From: DSSM01 sp964484125 | Lineage (GTDB): Bacteria > Bacteroidota > Ignavibacteria > Tepidaquicellales > Tepidaquicellaceae | Reading direction: 5' to 3' | NCBI GenBank assembly: GCA_964484125.1 | Contig: CAZAEK010000010.1 | Location: 37,871-101,870 of the forward strand | DNA length: 64,000 nucleotides | Part shown: positions 1 to 9,079 of the stretch, in pieces | How positions within the stretch are numbered: the first letter of the stretch is position 1 | How the letters are laid out: each line of letters begins with the position of its first letter | Notes under the pieces: model-generated | Seen by the model: only the letters and a program-made list of their open reading frames with translations | The model's database searches: none | What the model was told of the DNA's origin: nothing | Translations under genes and position numbers: made by a program

Positions 1-1
1 C

Positions 2-1807
2 ATTAATACTTCGACAGGTTATCTGGCAGGTAATACAGGTTTTAAACTGATGAAAACTACAAACGGCGGAATGAACTGGAATTTTGTACCCGGCGTTTCG
101 AGTGTAACTTATTATTCGGTTTATGCTTCTGATACAAACAATATTATCGCTACTTCATCTTCGGGAAATGTTTATATCACTACTAATGCAGGTCTTAACT
201 GGACAATTTCTAATGTAGGCACCACAAATACACTCTACGGCTCAAAGTTTATTAATGCTTCGACAGGTTATGTTTGCGGCTCAAGCGGTTTGTTCAGATA
301 TACAACAAATGGAGGGGTAAACTGGACAGGAACAAATCCACCAACAACTGCTTCACTTTATTCAATTGTAGTCGAAGGAAGTGATGTTTATGTTTCCGGA
401 TATACTTCTTCAACACAGGATTTATTTAAAACTACAGACAATGGTACAACATGGACTACTATTTCTTACGCAGGCGCTTCAACAATTACAAATTTCAATG
501 CTTATAGTTTTGATAAGAACGGAAATAATATGATGGTGATTGGAACTTATGGCGAAATGATTAAATCTTCAAACGGCGGGGCAAACTGGAACAGTATAAT
601 GTACAGAAAATCATTGGCAAATATGGTAAGTCTTTATGCCAACAATTCTGGAAAAGTAATACCTATAGGCACAAATGTATTTTCAACAGACGCAGTTATA
701 TATTCTAATGATGGCGGCAATACCTGGGAAAGTTCCAATCTTTTTACATATCAAAACCTTTCTCACATTGATATGTTAAACTCGAATACAGGTTGGATAT
801 CAGGAAGATATGGAACATTTTATAAAACAACTAATGGTGCAGTATCGTGGGATACAAGTATGAGTAACAATCCTGTTCTTGCTCCTTATTTTGGAAATGG
901 AGTATGCTTTGTAAATGAGACTACCGGCTGGATTGTCGGAGGCCTTCCGGGTATTGGCGGAGTTACAAAAATTTTCAAAACCACAAACGGCGGAACAAAT
1001 TGGTTTGAGCAAACATCTGCAAATTCAGGTCCTATTGGCGTGAAGATTGATATGTTAAATTCCAATACAGGATATATGACACATTCAACTGGAGTACAAA
1101 AAACTACAAACGGCGGTGATAACTGGATTCTTACTGCATTGCCAGGACCTACGAATGTAACTTATACACCTATTAAAACACTAGATTCATTAACAGTATA
1201 TGTCGGAGGCAGTAATACACAGGTTTACGGAACTACAAACGGCGGAGTTAGCTGGGACTCTTTAAATTTCCCGGTAAAAGCCGGTTCAATTTTTGGAACA
1301 GATTGGTATGACAAAAATAACGGTGTAGCAGGTGCTGTTATAGGTGTAGTCGGAATTACAACAAACCGCGGTGCTTCCTGGCAGATTTATAACACAGGCG
1401 GATATACAACTTATGACGTAAAAATGGTTCATCCTGATACTGTATATGCAATTTCAGGAAACACATTCGGTGCTCAGGTATTTAAGTATGTAAAAGGGTT
1501 CACGACAGGTGGTTTTACTTATGAAACATCAATTCCTGAAAATTATTCCTTAAAACAAAATTATCCGAATCCATTTAATCCGGTTACAACAATTGAGTTT
1601 AATCTTCCTGCTTCAGGAGTAGTTTCACTGAAAATATATGACATCGCCGGAAGAGAATATACATCTGAAATCAGCGGAATGAATTTGAATGCCGGAACTT
1701 ATAAAATGAACTTCAACGGCTCAAATTTATCAAGCGGTGTCTATTTCTATTCTCTTGTAGTTAACGGAAAAGTAATTAACACTAAGAAAATGATTCTTGT
1801 AAAATAA
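2..1807 (+). CDS. T9SS cargo protein with Ycf48/BNR-like propeller repeats (5' partial)
   Basis: The frame is open to the first base, so the true start is upstream of the window; the first internal ATG is at 50. The protein is built from repeated blades of the kind KTTNGGxNW (for example near 55, 565, 820, 985, 1100 and 1220), the hallmark of BNR/Ycf48-like beta-propellers. The last 80 residues form a type IX secretion sorting domain: NYPNPFNPVTTIEF, KIYDIAGRE and the terminal KKMILVK. It is therefore predicted to be secreted and anchored at, or released from, the outer membrane surface. Its ligand cannot be told from the sequence. A strong terminator follows directly. Confidence 0.85.
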   Translation: MNTSTGYLAGNTGFKLMKTTNGGMNWNFVPGVSSVTYYSVYASDTNNIIATSSSGNVYITTNAGLNWTISNVGTTNTLYGSKFINASTGYVCGSSGLFRYTTNGGVNWTGTNPPTTASLYSIVVEGSDVYVSGYTSSTQDLFKTTDNGTTWTTISYAGASTITNFNAYSFDKNGNNMMVIGTYGEMIKSSNGGANWNSIMYRKSLANMVSLYANNSGKVIPIGTNVFSTDAVIYSNDGGNTWESSNLFTYQNLSHIDMLNSNTGWISGRYGTFYKTTNGAVSWDTSMSNNPVLAPYFGNGVCFVNETTGWIVGGLPGIGGVTKIFKTTNGGTNWFEQTSANSGPIGVKIDMLNSNTGYMTHSTGVQKTTNGGDNWILTALPGPTNVTYTPIKTLDSLTVYVGGSNTQVYGTTNGGVSWDSLNFPVKAGSIFGTDWYDKNNGVAGAVIGVVGITTNRGASWQIYNTGGYTTYDVKMVHPDTVYAISGNTFGAQVFKYVKGFTTGGFTYETSIPENYSLKQNYPNPFNPVTTIEFNLPASGVVSLKIYDIAGREYTSEISGMNLNAGTYKMNFNGSNLSSGVYFYSLVVNGKVINTKKMILVK

Positions 1808-1841
1808 GTTCATTTAATCCCCTAAATCTCAACGCAAAAAT

Positions 1842-1870
1842 GCCGGTAGGATTTATCTTACCGGCTTTTT
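1842..1870 (+). terminator. Rho-independent terminator after the propeller gene
   Basis: The arms GCCGGTA and TACCGGC enclose a short AT-rich loop and are followed by TTTTT. It lies 35 bp after the stop of the plus-strand propeller gene and before the oppositely oriented gene that ends at 1914. Confidence 0.8.
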
Positions 1871-1875
1871 AGTAG

Positions 1876-1912
1876 AAAGTTTATCAAGTTAGTAAAGTTT
1901 GTCAAGTTTGTA
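1876..1912. repeat. AAGTTTGTAAAGTTTAT-type minisatellite tract
   Basis: Degenerate 9-12 bp units of the AAGTTTATCAAGTT / AAGTTTGTCAAGTTTG type. The same family occurs at 3150-3236, 17741-17818, 58760-58786 and around 62484-62698. Here it ends one base before the stop codon (1914-1916) of the minus-strand gene. Confidence 0.7.
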
Positions 1913-1913
1913 G

Positions 1914-3137
1914 CTAAAATGGCTTAATCCTGAAAGTTCTTTTATCGGAGAATAAAATTGCTTTGAAGCCAAGGTCGTTTGCAAAAACCCTTGGCTTTGT
2001 ATAATCATCGGTTGAAATATACGGAATATATTTTGCAACTGACCAACTGTACTCGTTCCCGGAAAGTGTTCCGCTAGAATATCCAAGCGGAGACGGGATA
2101 TTTTTGTCTCTTGTTACAATATAAAAATCTCCGACAGGGTCGTAAGCATGAAAGTGAACTACATAAATACCAGTACCTGAACCCCATTCATAAGAAAAAA
2201 TTGTATTAGTGCTTACTCCCCAGTATTTATCCTGCGGGGCATCAAGATATGGCAGGTCGTAACTTTCGATGTTTAATGATGAACCCGGATATGAATATGT
2301 GTATGAAATAAATCCTGAACCGTCTGAACGAAATGCTTCACCTGAAATTTTTAATCTGTAGCCAAGAGAAAGATTTGTCGGAACATTTACCTTAGTAGAA
2401 ATTATATTACCCTCTGTTTGATTTATTATAATTTGTGCGTTGCGGTGCAGAGAAAGGAAATCCGTATAGACCTTAAACCCTTTGCTTTCATAATCAGATG
2501 CAGACGGCAAATATACCGTTATATTTGATGTTCCGGGATTCTGATATACAAGCGACGAATCAAAAATTACACTCATTGGATACTGCCCTTTGGTTACAGT
2601 TATTGTTCTCTCTCCGTATTTCTCATATCCCTTTGAAGTTCTTTCTAAATATATTACACGTCCGTTTATGTAATCCGATTTTGAAGGCCAGTCAACCGTT
2701 AATATTTTTGATGTTTCTCCCGAACTCATATAAACATCCTGAGAGTAAAATATGTCATCGCTAATAAATTTTATAATTGCGTTCCTGCCGTTTGGAATTG
2801 GGTTTGTAATAACTTTTACAACTTCTGTGTTAGTGTATCTTGTTGATTTTGAGCCGAAGAAAATAAGTTCAGGGTCTTTTCTGCTAAGTGAAGAATAAAA
2901 TACCGCATTATTGTTTGAGGCATCGTAAATGGTCAGGTTGTACGGAAGACTTCCGGCAGATGCCTTAAAATATCCGTCGTTATCTGTAACCGCTGTTCCA
3001 CCGTTTGAAATGTATATTGAAAGCTTAGGCACAGGAAAATTTCTTTCGTCTAATACTCTTCCCTGAATATTATGCTGAGATTGGACAATTGAGCTTGCCG
3101 AAAATATTAATAAAAAAATTATGACTGCTTTTTTCAT
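1914..3137 (-). CDS. Secreted protein with carboxypeptidase-regulatory-like domain
   Basis: It starts with a signal peptide (MKKAVIIFLLIFSASSIVQSQ). A carboxypeptidase-regulatory-like beta-sandwich follows at about residues 24-95 (IQGRVLDERNFPVPKLSIYI, TAVTDNDGYFKAS), as found at the front of many Bacteroidetes surface proteins. The remaining 300 residues look all-beta and match no family I recognise. There is no T9SS sorting tail and no long hydrophobic segment after the signal, so a periplasmic or outer-membrane-associated location is likely. It lies downstream of uvrB on the same strand, separated by a minisatellite tract of about 90 bp. Confidence 0.7.
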   Translation of the reverse strand: MKKAVIIFLLIFSASSIVQSQHNIQGRVLDERNFPVPKLSIYISNGGTAVTDNDGYFKASAGSLPYNLTIYDASNNNAVFYSSLSRKDPELIFFGSKSTRYTNTEVVKVITNPIPNGRNAIIKFISDDIFYSQDVYMSSGETSKILTVDWPSKSDYINGRVIYLERTSKGYEKYGERTITVTKGQYPMSVIFDSSLVYQNPGTSNITVYLPSASDYESKGFKVYTDFLSLHRNAQIIINQTEGNIISTKVNVPTNLSLGYRLKISGEAFRSDGSGFISYTYSYPGSSLNIESYDLPYLDAPQDKYWGVSTNTIFSYEWGSGTGIYVVHFHAYDPVGDFYIVTRDKNIPSPLGYSSGTLSGNEYSWSVAKYIPYISTDDYTKPRVFANDLGFKAILFSDKRTFRIKPF

Positions 3138-3149
3138 TTGTTATATTTT

Positions 3150-3236
3150 AAACTTTATAAACTTTTTAACTTGAAATTTATCCCAATTTATCGGGAAACT
3201 TTATGAACTTTACGAACTTTATGAACTTTACAAACT
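3150..3236. repeat. Minisatellite tract overlapping the uvrB stop codon
   Basis: Runs of AACTTTATAAACTTT and of AACTTTATGAACTTTACGAA, with a short non-repeat interruption near 3175-3195. The tract extends into uvrB: the TAA stop (3228-3230 on the minus strand) and the codons just before it are repeat sequence. Confidence 0.7.
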
Positions 3237-5258
3237 GTTTAGCCGGTTTATCTCATCTCTCAACTCAGCCGCTCTCTCAAACTCAAGATCCTTTGCCGCA
3301 TTCACCATCTCCTGACGCAACTGTTCAAGCAACTCTTCCTTTTCTTTGTCACTTATTTTCTTAAATATCGGCTCATTTATTATACTTACAGGACTTTTCT
3401 TTCCCGTTTTATCTGAACTCTTTTTGTAATCAGTTTTTGATTTCGAATCTGCCACAATTGTCGTCTGCATAATTTCTTCATACGTCTTGTAAATAGTTTT
3501 CGGCTCAATACCATGCTCTTTATTATACTGTTCCTGGATTTTTCTTCTTCTTGATGTTTCTTTTATTACTCTATCCATTGAGTCTGTAACTTTATCGGCA
3601 TACATTATTACAAGTCCGTTTGCATTTCTGGCTGTTCTTCCTGCAGTCTGCAATAGAGATTTTTCTGACCTGAGAAATCCTTCCTTATCTGCATCAAGAA
3701 TTGCAACAAGTGAAACTTCCGGCAAATCAAGTCCTTCCCTCAGAAGATTTACTCCTACAAGTACATCGAAATCACCAAGACGCAAACCCCTTAAAATATC
3801 AACCCTGTCAAGCGAATCTACTTCACTGTGCATATATTTTACTCTCACACCTATACCAGATAGATAATCAGTTAAATCTTCACTCATTCGTTTCGTAAGG
3901 GTTGTTACTAATACGCGCTCTTTCCTTTCTGCTCTTTTTCTAATCTCATTAATCAAATCATCAATCTGATTTTTAACAGGTCTCACCTGTATCTCCGGGT
4001 CAAGCAATCCGGTTGGACGTATAATCTGCTCTACAAATGAACCTCCTGATTTTTCCAGTTCGTAATTACCAGGTGTTGCACTTACAAAAATTACCTGATT
4101 TATTGACGCTTCCCATTCTTCAAATTTCATAGGTCTGTTATCAAGTGCAGAGGGCAGTCTGAATCCATGTTCAACAAGTGTAACTTTACGAAACCTGTCA
4201 CCGTTATACATTGCTCTTATCTGAGGAACTGTTACATGAGATTCATCTACAATTAAAACAAAATCTTTCGGAAAATAGTCTATCAGACACGACGGTCTTG
4301 AACCCGGAGGTCTGCCATCTATATGTCTTGAATAATTTTCTATACCTGAGCAATATCCAACCTCAAGTATCATTTCAATATCAAACATTGTTCTCTGCTC
4401 AAGTCTTTGTGCTTCAATTAATTTTCCTTCCGATTGAAGATAAGTTACTCTTTCATCAAGTTCCTTTTTAATGCTTTCTATAGCCGCTTCCATTTTTTCC
4501 GGATTGGTAACAAAATATTTTGCCGGATATAAAGCTATACTTTCATCAGTACCGATAACCTTACCGTCTATCACGTTAAAATAACTTAACCTTTCAATTT
4601 CATTGTCAAACATTTCAATTCTTATTCCTGTCTCGTCTTCGTATGCAGGAATTATTTCAACAGTATCTCCACGCACCCTGAAATTGCCTCGTTTAAATTC
4701 CGAATCGTTCCGCATATAATGAATATCAACAAATCTTTTCATTAATGCTTTTCTTGATATCTTCATTCCTTTTTTCATTACAAATACCTGCTCTGCGTAT
4801 TCTTCCGGAGCACCGATTCCATAAATACAACTAACTGATGATACAATTATAACGTCATTTCTTCCTTCTAATATTGCAGCAGTTGCACGTAAACGTAATT
4901 TATCAATTTCTTCATTGATTGAAAGGTCTTTTGCTATATATGTATCTGTAGTCGGAATATATGCTTCCGGCTGATAATAATCATAATATGAAATAAAAAA
5001 TTCAACCCTGTTTTCAGGGAAAAAGTTTTTTAATTCTCCATAAAGTTGTGCCGCAAGAGTTTTGTTGTGTGACATTACAAGAACGGGCTTATTTATACGG
5101 GCTATTACATTCGAAATGGAAAAAGTTTTTCCCGAACCGGTAATTCCGAGAAACACCTGAAATTTCTCGCCTCTCATTAAGCCATTTGTAAGTTCTTCTA
5201 TAGCTTTTGGCTGGTCACCGCGAGGTTCGTAATTAGAAATTAATTTGTATTTATTCAC
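3228..5258 (-). CDS. uvrB: UvrABC excision repair helicase subunit UvrB
   Basis: Full-length UvrB (676 residues; the family is about 660-700). Walker A is GITGSGKTF near residue 40. The conserved SYYDYYQPEAYIP segment near residue 90 belongs to the damage-verifying hairpin region. DEAD-box-like VDESHVT and the helicase-C motifs follow (VLVTTLTKRMSEDLTDYL, GVNLLREGLDLPEVSLV, QTAGRTARN). The C-terminal UVR motif (AKDLEFERAAELRDEINRL) binds UvrC. UvrB takes DNA from UvrA, opens and verifies the lesion and recruits UvrC in nucleotide excision repair. Its ATG overlaps the stop of the upstream TPR gene by 4 bp, so they are probably co-transcribed. The last codons lie in a minisatellite tract. Confidence 0.97.
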   Translation of the reverse strand: MNKYKLISNYEPRGDQPKAIEELTNGLMRGEKFQVFLGITGSGKTFSISNVIARINKPVLVMSHNKTLAAQLYGELKNFFPENRVEFFISYYDYYQPEAYIPTTDTYIAKDLSINEEIDKLRLRATAAILEGRNDVIIVSSVSCIYGIGAPEEYAEQVFVMKKGMKISRKALMKRFVDIHYMRNDSEFKRGNFRVRGDTVEIIPAYEDETGIRIEMFDNEIERLSYFNVIDGKVIGTDESIALYPAKYFVTNPEKMEAAIESIKKELDERVTYLQSEGKLIEAQRLEQRTMFDIEMILEVGYCSGIENYSRHIDGRPPGSRPSCLIDYFPKDFVLIVDESHVTVPQIRAMYNGDRFRKVTLVEHGFRLPSALDNRPMKFEEWEASINQVIFVSATPGNYELEKSGGSFVEQIIRPTGLLDPEIQVRPVKNQIDDLINEIRKRAERKERVLVTTLTKRMSEDLTDYLSGIGVRVKYMHSEVDSLDRVDILRGLRLGDFDVLVGVNLLREGLDLPEVSLVAILDADKEGFLRSEKSLLQTAGRTARNANGLVIMYADKVTDSMDRVIKETSRRRKIQEQYNKEHGIEPKTIYKTYEEIMQTTIVADSKSKTDYKKSSDKTGKKSPVSIINEPIFKKISDKEKEELLEQLRQEMVNAAKDLEFERAAELRDEINRLNSL

Positions 5259-7159
5259 TGTCTGACTTTTTCAAGCAATGAGTTTGCTTTTTCATTATAA
5301 GGATTAATTGATAATGTTTTTTCAAGATCGGTTATTGACTTATCGAAATCATTCAATCTATAATATATCTCAGCTCTTGTAAGATAGGAATCGTCGCTTT
5401 CGGGAAAATATTTTATATATTCATTTGCAAGAGTCAGGGCAGTTGAATATTGCGATTTGCTTATATGGTCATATATTTCAAGTTTGAGAGATCTCTGTTT
5501 ATCTTTAAGAGATGGTAATGCTTTCTGGAAATACACTAAAGATTGATCATAATAACCCATATCAAAAAGTAATCTTGAAATTAAAAGTTGAAGTATATCA
5601 GAATTTCTGTCAGTAGAAAACTTCTTTAATACTTTCTGAATTTCCCTGTTTACAAAGTTGGCTTTAGCAGTATCTCTAAGCTTACCTGATTTAGATTTTA
5701 TTTCAACTACTTCAGAAAAAAGATATTCTGGAACAATGTCATTCATTAAGTCAATTTTTATTTCAAATTCAGGAGTGAATCTGAAAATTTCTCTTATATT
5801 TTTTTTATCTTCATAATATGCTTCTACATAATTTTTGAAAAAACTTGCAGGACCAAGCATTAAAGAATTCTTCAGTGCTTTTTTACCTACAACCTTTTCA
5901 ATTGAAAATGTCATCTGCGTGCCCATTGTATGAAATAACAAATTTCCATACATTCCATTGCTCAGGAGAGTATCAATTAATTTTTTATCTTTTCCTTTTT
6001 CGATTTCTTTAACAGTTCGCCTGAAATGCATAAAATCTTTTTCAAGAAGCGATGACGGTCTGTTTTCAACCGAAAGAGGCGCAATATAATTGAGCATTCC
6101 GCCTTCCTGAACTGAATTCATCGCTATAAAAAGCAATGAATCATTCCCAGTATATAAATGATGAAAAATATTTAAAGTAACCTGTTCACGTCCCTGCCTG
6201 AATAATTTTCTTGTTATATATTTTGTGATTTGCTCATAGTTATCGCCGAAAAATTCAATGTTTACAGGAATTTTATGTCCGTTTGATATTTCCGGGAATA
6301 AATTACTACCTATAACAAATTCAACTTCAGATGTATAATCAATATATTTCGGAAGAAAAACAAATAAGCGGTTCTGTATATCTATTCTTAGAACATCTTC
6401 TTTTGCCTGAATTTTATCCAATACCGAGCGGATTTTTTCTTTGTACAAAGAAACACCTCCGAGGTCTTTAAAACTTAGCGGAAAAATCCATTTGTATATT
6501 GAAAAAAGCGGTGAACTGTTAATTGCATGATTTACAATAATTGCAATTGAATCGGGATTATATGTTCCAACTTCTGCCTCATATAATTCTGCAAGATTTT
6601 CAATGTCGCTTTCCGTTATTAAACTTTTATTAAGCAGGTCAAGTGTTGTTATCGCTTTGCTGTAATCAAACCTCATGTCAATTTTAATACCAGTTGTATC
6701 CGCTATATTCAGATGCAATTCTCTGTCGGTAAATTGTTTACCGCTGAATTCTTCCTTGTTTTTTAGGGCATCAATTAATTCAACAGCATATACAAGTCCG
6801 CTTAATGTATTCTGTACGCAAAAATCCCTGAAAATACTGTCTATTCTGGCTTTGTTTTTTTCCCGGTTTTCGGGCAAATCATATTCTGCTATTCCGGAAA
6901 TTTTTTTTACATAATTGACAGAGTCAAGCTGTGAGAGTGCCTTAAATAATATTCTTGCATCACTGATGTTCATTGATGGCATTAATCTTTCCAGTATCGC
7001 ATTTGCGTCTGCAGTTAAACCATAACCTCCGTATCTTAGTTCAACCCAATCCCATTCTTTATTAAAATCAAAATCATATTTTGGCTGGGAAATTAACGGC
7101 TTGATTGCAAAGGCAAAAATAAAAATTGTAACAACGGATTTTTTTAAATGCGTGAACAT
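5255..7159 (-). CDS. Secreted TPR protein, possible degenerate zinc-peptidase region
   Basis: A hydrophobic signal (VVTIFIFAFAIKPLISQ) starts the 634-residue protein. The C-terminal third carries tetratricopeptide repeats (YDQSLVYFQKALPSL, YSTALTLANEYIKYFPES, DDSYLTRAEIYYRLNDFDKS, ITDLEKTLSINPYNEKA). The middle (about residues 280-440) resembles the DUF2268/DUF5700 class of putative zinc peptidases in its NSVQEGGMLNYI and LGPASFFKNYVEAYYED segments. The usual HExxH is absent: the matching place reads NIFHHLYTG. It is therefore either an inactive relative or the likeness is weak. It lies between a clpS-like gene (7 bp upstream) and uvrB (4 bp overlap). Confidence 0.6.
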   Translation of the reverse strand: MFTHLKKSVVTIFIFAFAIKPLISQPKYDFDFNKEWDWVELRYGGYGLTADANAILERLMPSMNISDARILFKALSQLDSVNYVKKISGIAEYDLPENREKNKARIDSIFRDFCVQNTLSGLVYAVELIDALKNKEEFSGKQFTDRELHLNIADTTGIKIDMRFDYSKAITTLDLLNKSLITESDIENLAELYEAEVGTYNPDSIAIIVNHAINSSPLFSIYKWIFPLSFKDLGGVSLYKEKIRSVLDKIQAKEDVLRIDIQNRLFVFLPKYIDYTSEVEFVIGSNLFPEISNGHKIPVNIEFFGDNYEQITKYITRKLFRQGREQVTLNIFHHLYTGNDSLLFIAMNSVQEGGMLNYIAPLSVENRPSSLLEKDFMHFRRTVKEIEKGKDKKLIDTLLSNGMYGNLLFHTMGTQMTFSIEKVVGKKALKNSLMLGPASFFKNYVEAYYEDKKNIREIFRFTPEFEIKIDLMNDIVPEYLFSEVVEIKSKSGKLRDTAKANFVNREIQKVLKKFSTDRNSDILQLLISRLLFDMGYYDQSLVYFQKALPSLKDKQRSLKLEIYDHISKSQYSTALTLANEYIKYFPESDDSYLTRAEIYYRLNDFDKSITDLEKTLSINPYNEKANSLLEKVRQ

Positions 7160-7166
7160 CGCTTGT

Positions 7167-7433
7167 TTATTCGATTTTTGTTACAAGGTTTATTTCTTTT
7201 AATACATTATCAATAGGAATTAATTCACTCATATCTCCGGATTTTACAACCGCTTTTCCGGATGTGTGGGCTATTATTGCAATCTGTTCGCATTGCAATA
7301 TGTCATATTTTGTTGCTTTCATTAGTTGTAAAACAACATCATTCCAGTAATGATCCGAATTGAAAAGTATCAGACGTCTTATTACCGGAGTTTCATCTGA
7401 GGTAATATTTTTTTCCTGCTCTTTTGTTGACAT
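7167..7433 (-). CDS. clpS: ClpS-like protease adaptor
   Basis: 88 residues with the ClpS pattern: LILFNSDHYWNDVVLQL, then QCEQIAIIAHTSGKAVV, then a C-terminal VTKIE. ClpS delivers N-degron substrates to ClpAP. Against the classic pocket (Asn34, Asp35 and His66 in E. coli numbering), Asn and His are kept, but Asp35 reads as Ser in the simple alignment NDDYTP / NSDHYW. Substrate choice may therefore differ. No clpA is in the window. It sits 3 bp downstream of the PBP4-type gene and is probably co-transcribed. Confidence 0.8.
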   Translation of the reverse strand: MSTKEQEKNITSDETPVIRRLILFNSDHYWNDVVLQLMKATKYDILQCEQIAIIAHTSGKAVVKSGDMSELIPIDNVLKEINLVTKIE

Positions 7434-7436
7434 ATT

Positions 7437-8672
7437 CTAATTTCTTGAAAACTTACATAAAAGTTCGCATATCTTATCCTGTTTTTTCCTATATACATCG
7501 CTTTTCTCCCTGAAGCCGTTCATAACTATATAAAACATTATAAGTTCATTATCACGTGAAACTGCATATCCTGCAAGTGAACTTACATAATTAAGCGTAC
7601 CGGTTTTTGCGTGAACATTTTTTTCCGCCTCTGTTCCTTTCATCCTTGTTTTTAATGTCCCGTCAACTCCCGAAACAGCAAGAGACTGATAAAAAACATC
7701 AAAGTTCTTTACATCATCGTAAAAATATTTCATTAACTGCATATACATCGGGCCTGTTACGTAATTATATCTTGTTAAACCGGAACCTTCAAGTATCTCA
7801 AATCCTTTTCTGTCAACACCTATTGTCGTAAGAAATTCAATAACTACCTCCACACCTTTTTCAAGTGTTCCGGGCGTTCCCTTAACTTCTGCTCCCAGAA
7901 CTTTGAATACAGTGATTGCAGATTGATTGTCGCTTACTTTGTTCATATATGAAAGCACAGATGAAATCGAACGTGTAACCCTGCCAATCTCTTTTGCGGC
8001 TTTCGGAGTAATTCCGGAAATTACTATTCCGTCAAATGTTATATTCAAATCTTTGATTTCTTCCGAAAGAATATTTCCGCATAATGCTGCCGGATCCGTA
8101 TTACCTTTGTTTTTGTCTAAACTCAATGCAGTTATATATGGCCAGTATTTCGGATCAGTATCAGATTGATAATATCCAGCTAAAGAATTATAATCGTCAT
8201 CTAAAAATGATTCATCATAAATTATGTTTCCGGTTATAGAACTTATATTAAATGCAGATATCTGTTTCGCCAGACTTTCAATATCAGATGTGGAAAAATC
8301 CGGATCACCAAATCCTTTAATATAAACGTTACCATTTATAATTCCGTCTGAAAGATTGTTGTCATCTGTGTAAACTACTGTTTTGAACTGATAACCGGTA
8401 CCTAATTTATTCAATGCGGCTCCCGCAGTAACCATTTTAGTTATAGATGCAGGTATCATTTTGGAATCATGATTGTATTCGTATAGTAAATCATATTTCT
8501 CAGCACTCATTACCAGAACTGAAATATCACAACTTACACTTTTTACTATTTCATCTATACCGTCCTGAAGTTCCTTAAGTTTATTTTGTGGTAAAGCTAC
8601 CTGAATTCCGGTAAAAAGAAATAAAATTAATATTAATATAAAGTGATTATAAGTTTTTTTCAATAATTGCAT
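7437..8672 (-). CDS. dacB: D-alanyl-D-alanine carboxypeptidase/endopeptidase (PBP4 family)
   Basis: Serine peptidase family S13 with a signal segment (FILILILFLFTGIQVALPQ). The three active-site motifs are visible: SxxK in MIPASITKMVTAG, SxN in KVSDNQSAI, and KTG in HAKTGTLNYVSSLAGY. It trims or cuts peptidoglycan cross-links in the periplasm. The length (411 residues) is at the short end of the family. Its start overlaps the end of the Nudix gene upstream by 26 bp. A start of about 10 residues further in would still leave a signal peptide, so the exact start is uncertain. Confidence 0.93.
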   Translation of the reverse strand: MQLLKKTYNHFILILILFLFTGIQVALPQNKLKELQDGIDEIVKSVSCDISVLVMSAEKYDLLYEYNHDSKMIPASITKMVTAGAALNKLGTGYQFKTVVYTDDNNLSDGIINGNVYIKGFGDPDFSTSDIESLAKQISAFNISSITGNIIYDESFLDDDYNSLAGYYQSDTDPKYWPYITALSLDKNKGNTDPAALCGNILSEEIKDLNITFDGIVISGITPKAAKEIGRVTRSISSVLSYMNKVSDNQSAITVFKVLGAEVKGTPGTLEKGVEVVIEFLTTIGVDRKGFEILEGSGLTRYNYVTGPMYMQLMKYFYDDVKNFDVFYQSLAVSGVDGTLKTRMKGTEAEKNVHAKTGTLNYVSSLAGYAVSRDNELIMFYIVMNGFREKSDVYRKKQDKICELLCKFSRN

Positions 8673-9075
8673 AAGCTTTCTTTAATGTGTTTTTCGTTTG
8701 TTTAAATGTTATAATTTTTAATGCCGCATTATATGTGCACCATCTGAATTTTATTATTTCTTTGTTGTCAATTTTTATTTTATCTGATTTAGCTTCACCG
8801 ATAAAATAATCAACCCTTTTATTGATTTCCTTGTTTGAGCCGTTTATGAAAGTATAACTTTCAGATATAAGTACTTTCTTGCTCAGTAACCTGATATTTT
8901 TAATTCCGGTTTCTTCTTTTAATTCCCTTAGCGCCGCTTCTATCTTCTTTTCTCCGCTTTCACGATGGCCTTTTGGAAAAGCCCAATGTCCTTTCCTGTG
9001 TTTTATAAGTAGAAATTTTTCCGACCTCGGGAATCTTCTGAATACTATTACACCTGTTGAATAATCTTTTGCCAT
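8647..9075 (-). CDS. Nudix hydrolase (Ap4A-hydrolase-like)
   Basis: The Nudix box is complete: GHRESGEKKIEAALRELKEE followed by TG. The N-terminal part (TGVIVFRRFPRSEKFLLIKHRKGHWAFPKGH) is typical of bis(5'-nucleosyl)-tetraphosphatase-type Nudix enzymes. I place the start at 9075 (MAKDYSTGVIVF, 142 residues) because the longer frame would run back into mazG, which ends at 9080. The true substrate cannot be read from the sequence. Context (mazG next door, clpS, dacB) suggests a housecleaning role toward damaged or signalling nucleotides. Confidence 0.85.
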   Translation of the reverse strand: MAKDYSTGVIVFRRFPRSEKFLLIKHRKGHWAFPKGHRESGEKKIEAALRELKEETGIKNIRLLSKKVLISESYTFINGSNKEINKRVDYFIGEAKSDKIKIDNKEIIKFRWCTYNAALKIITFKQTKNTLKKAYAIIEKNL

Positions 9076-9079
9076 ATAT

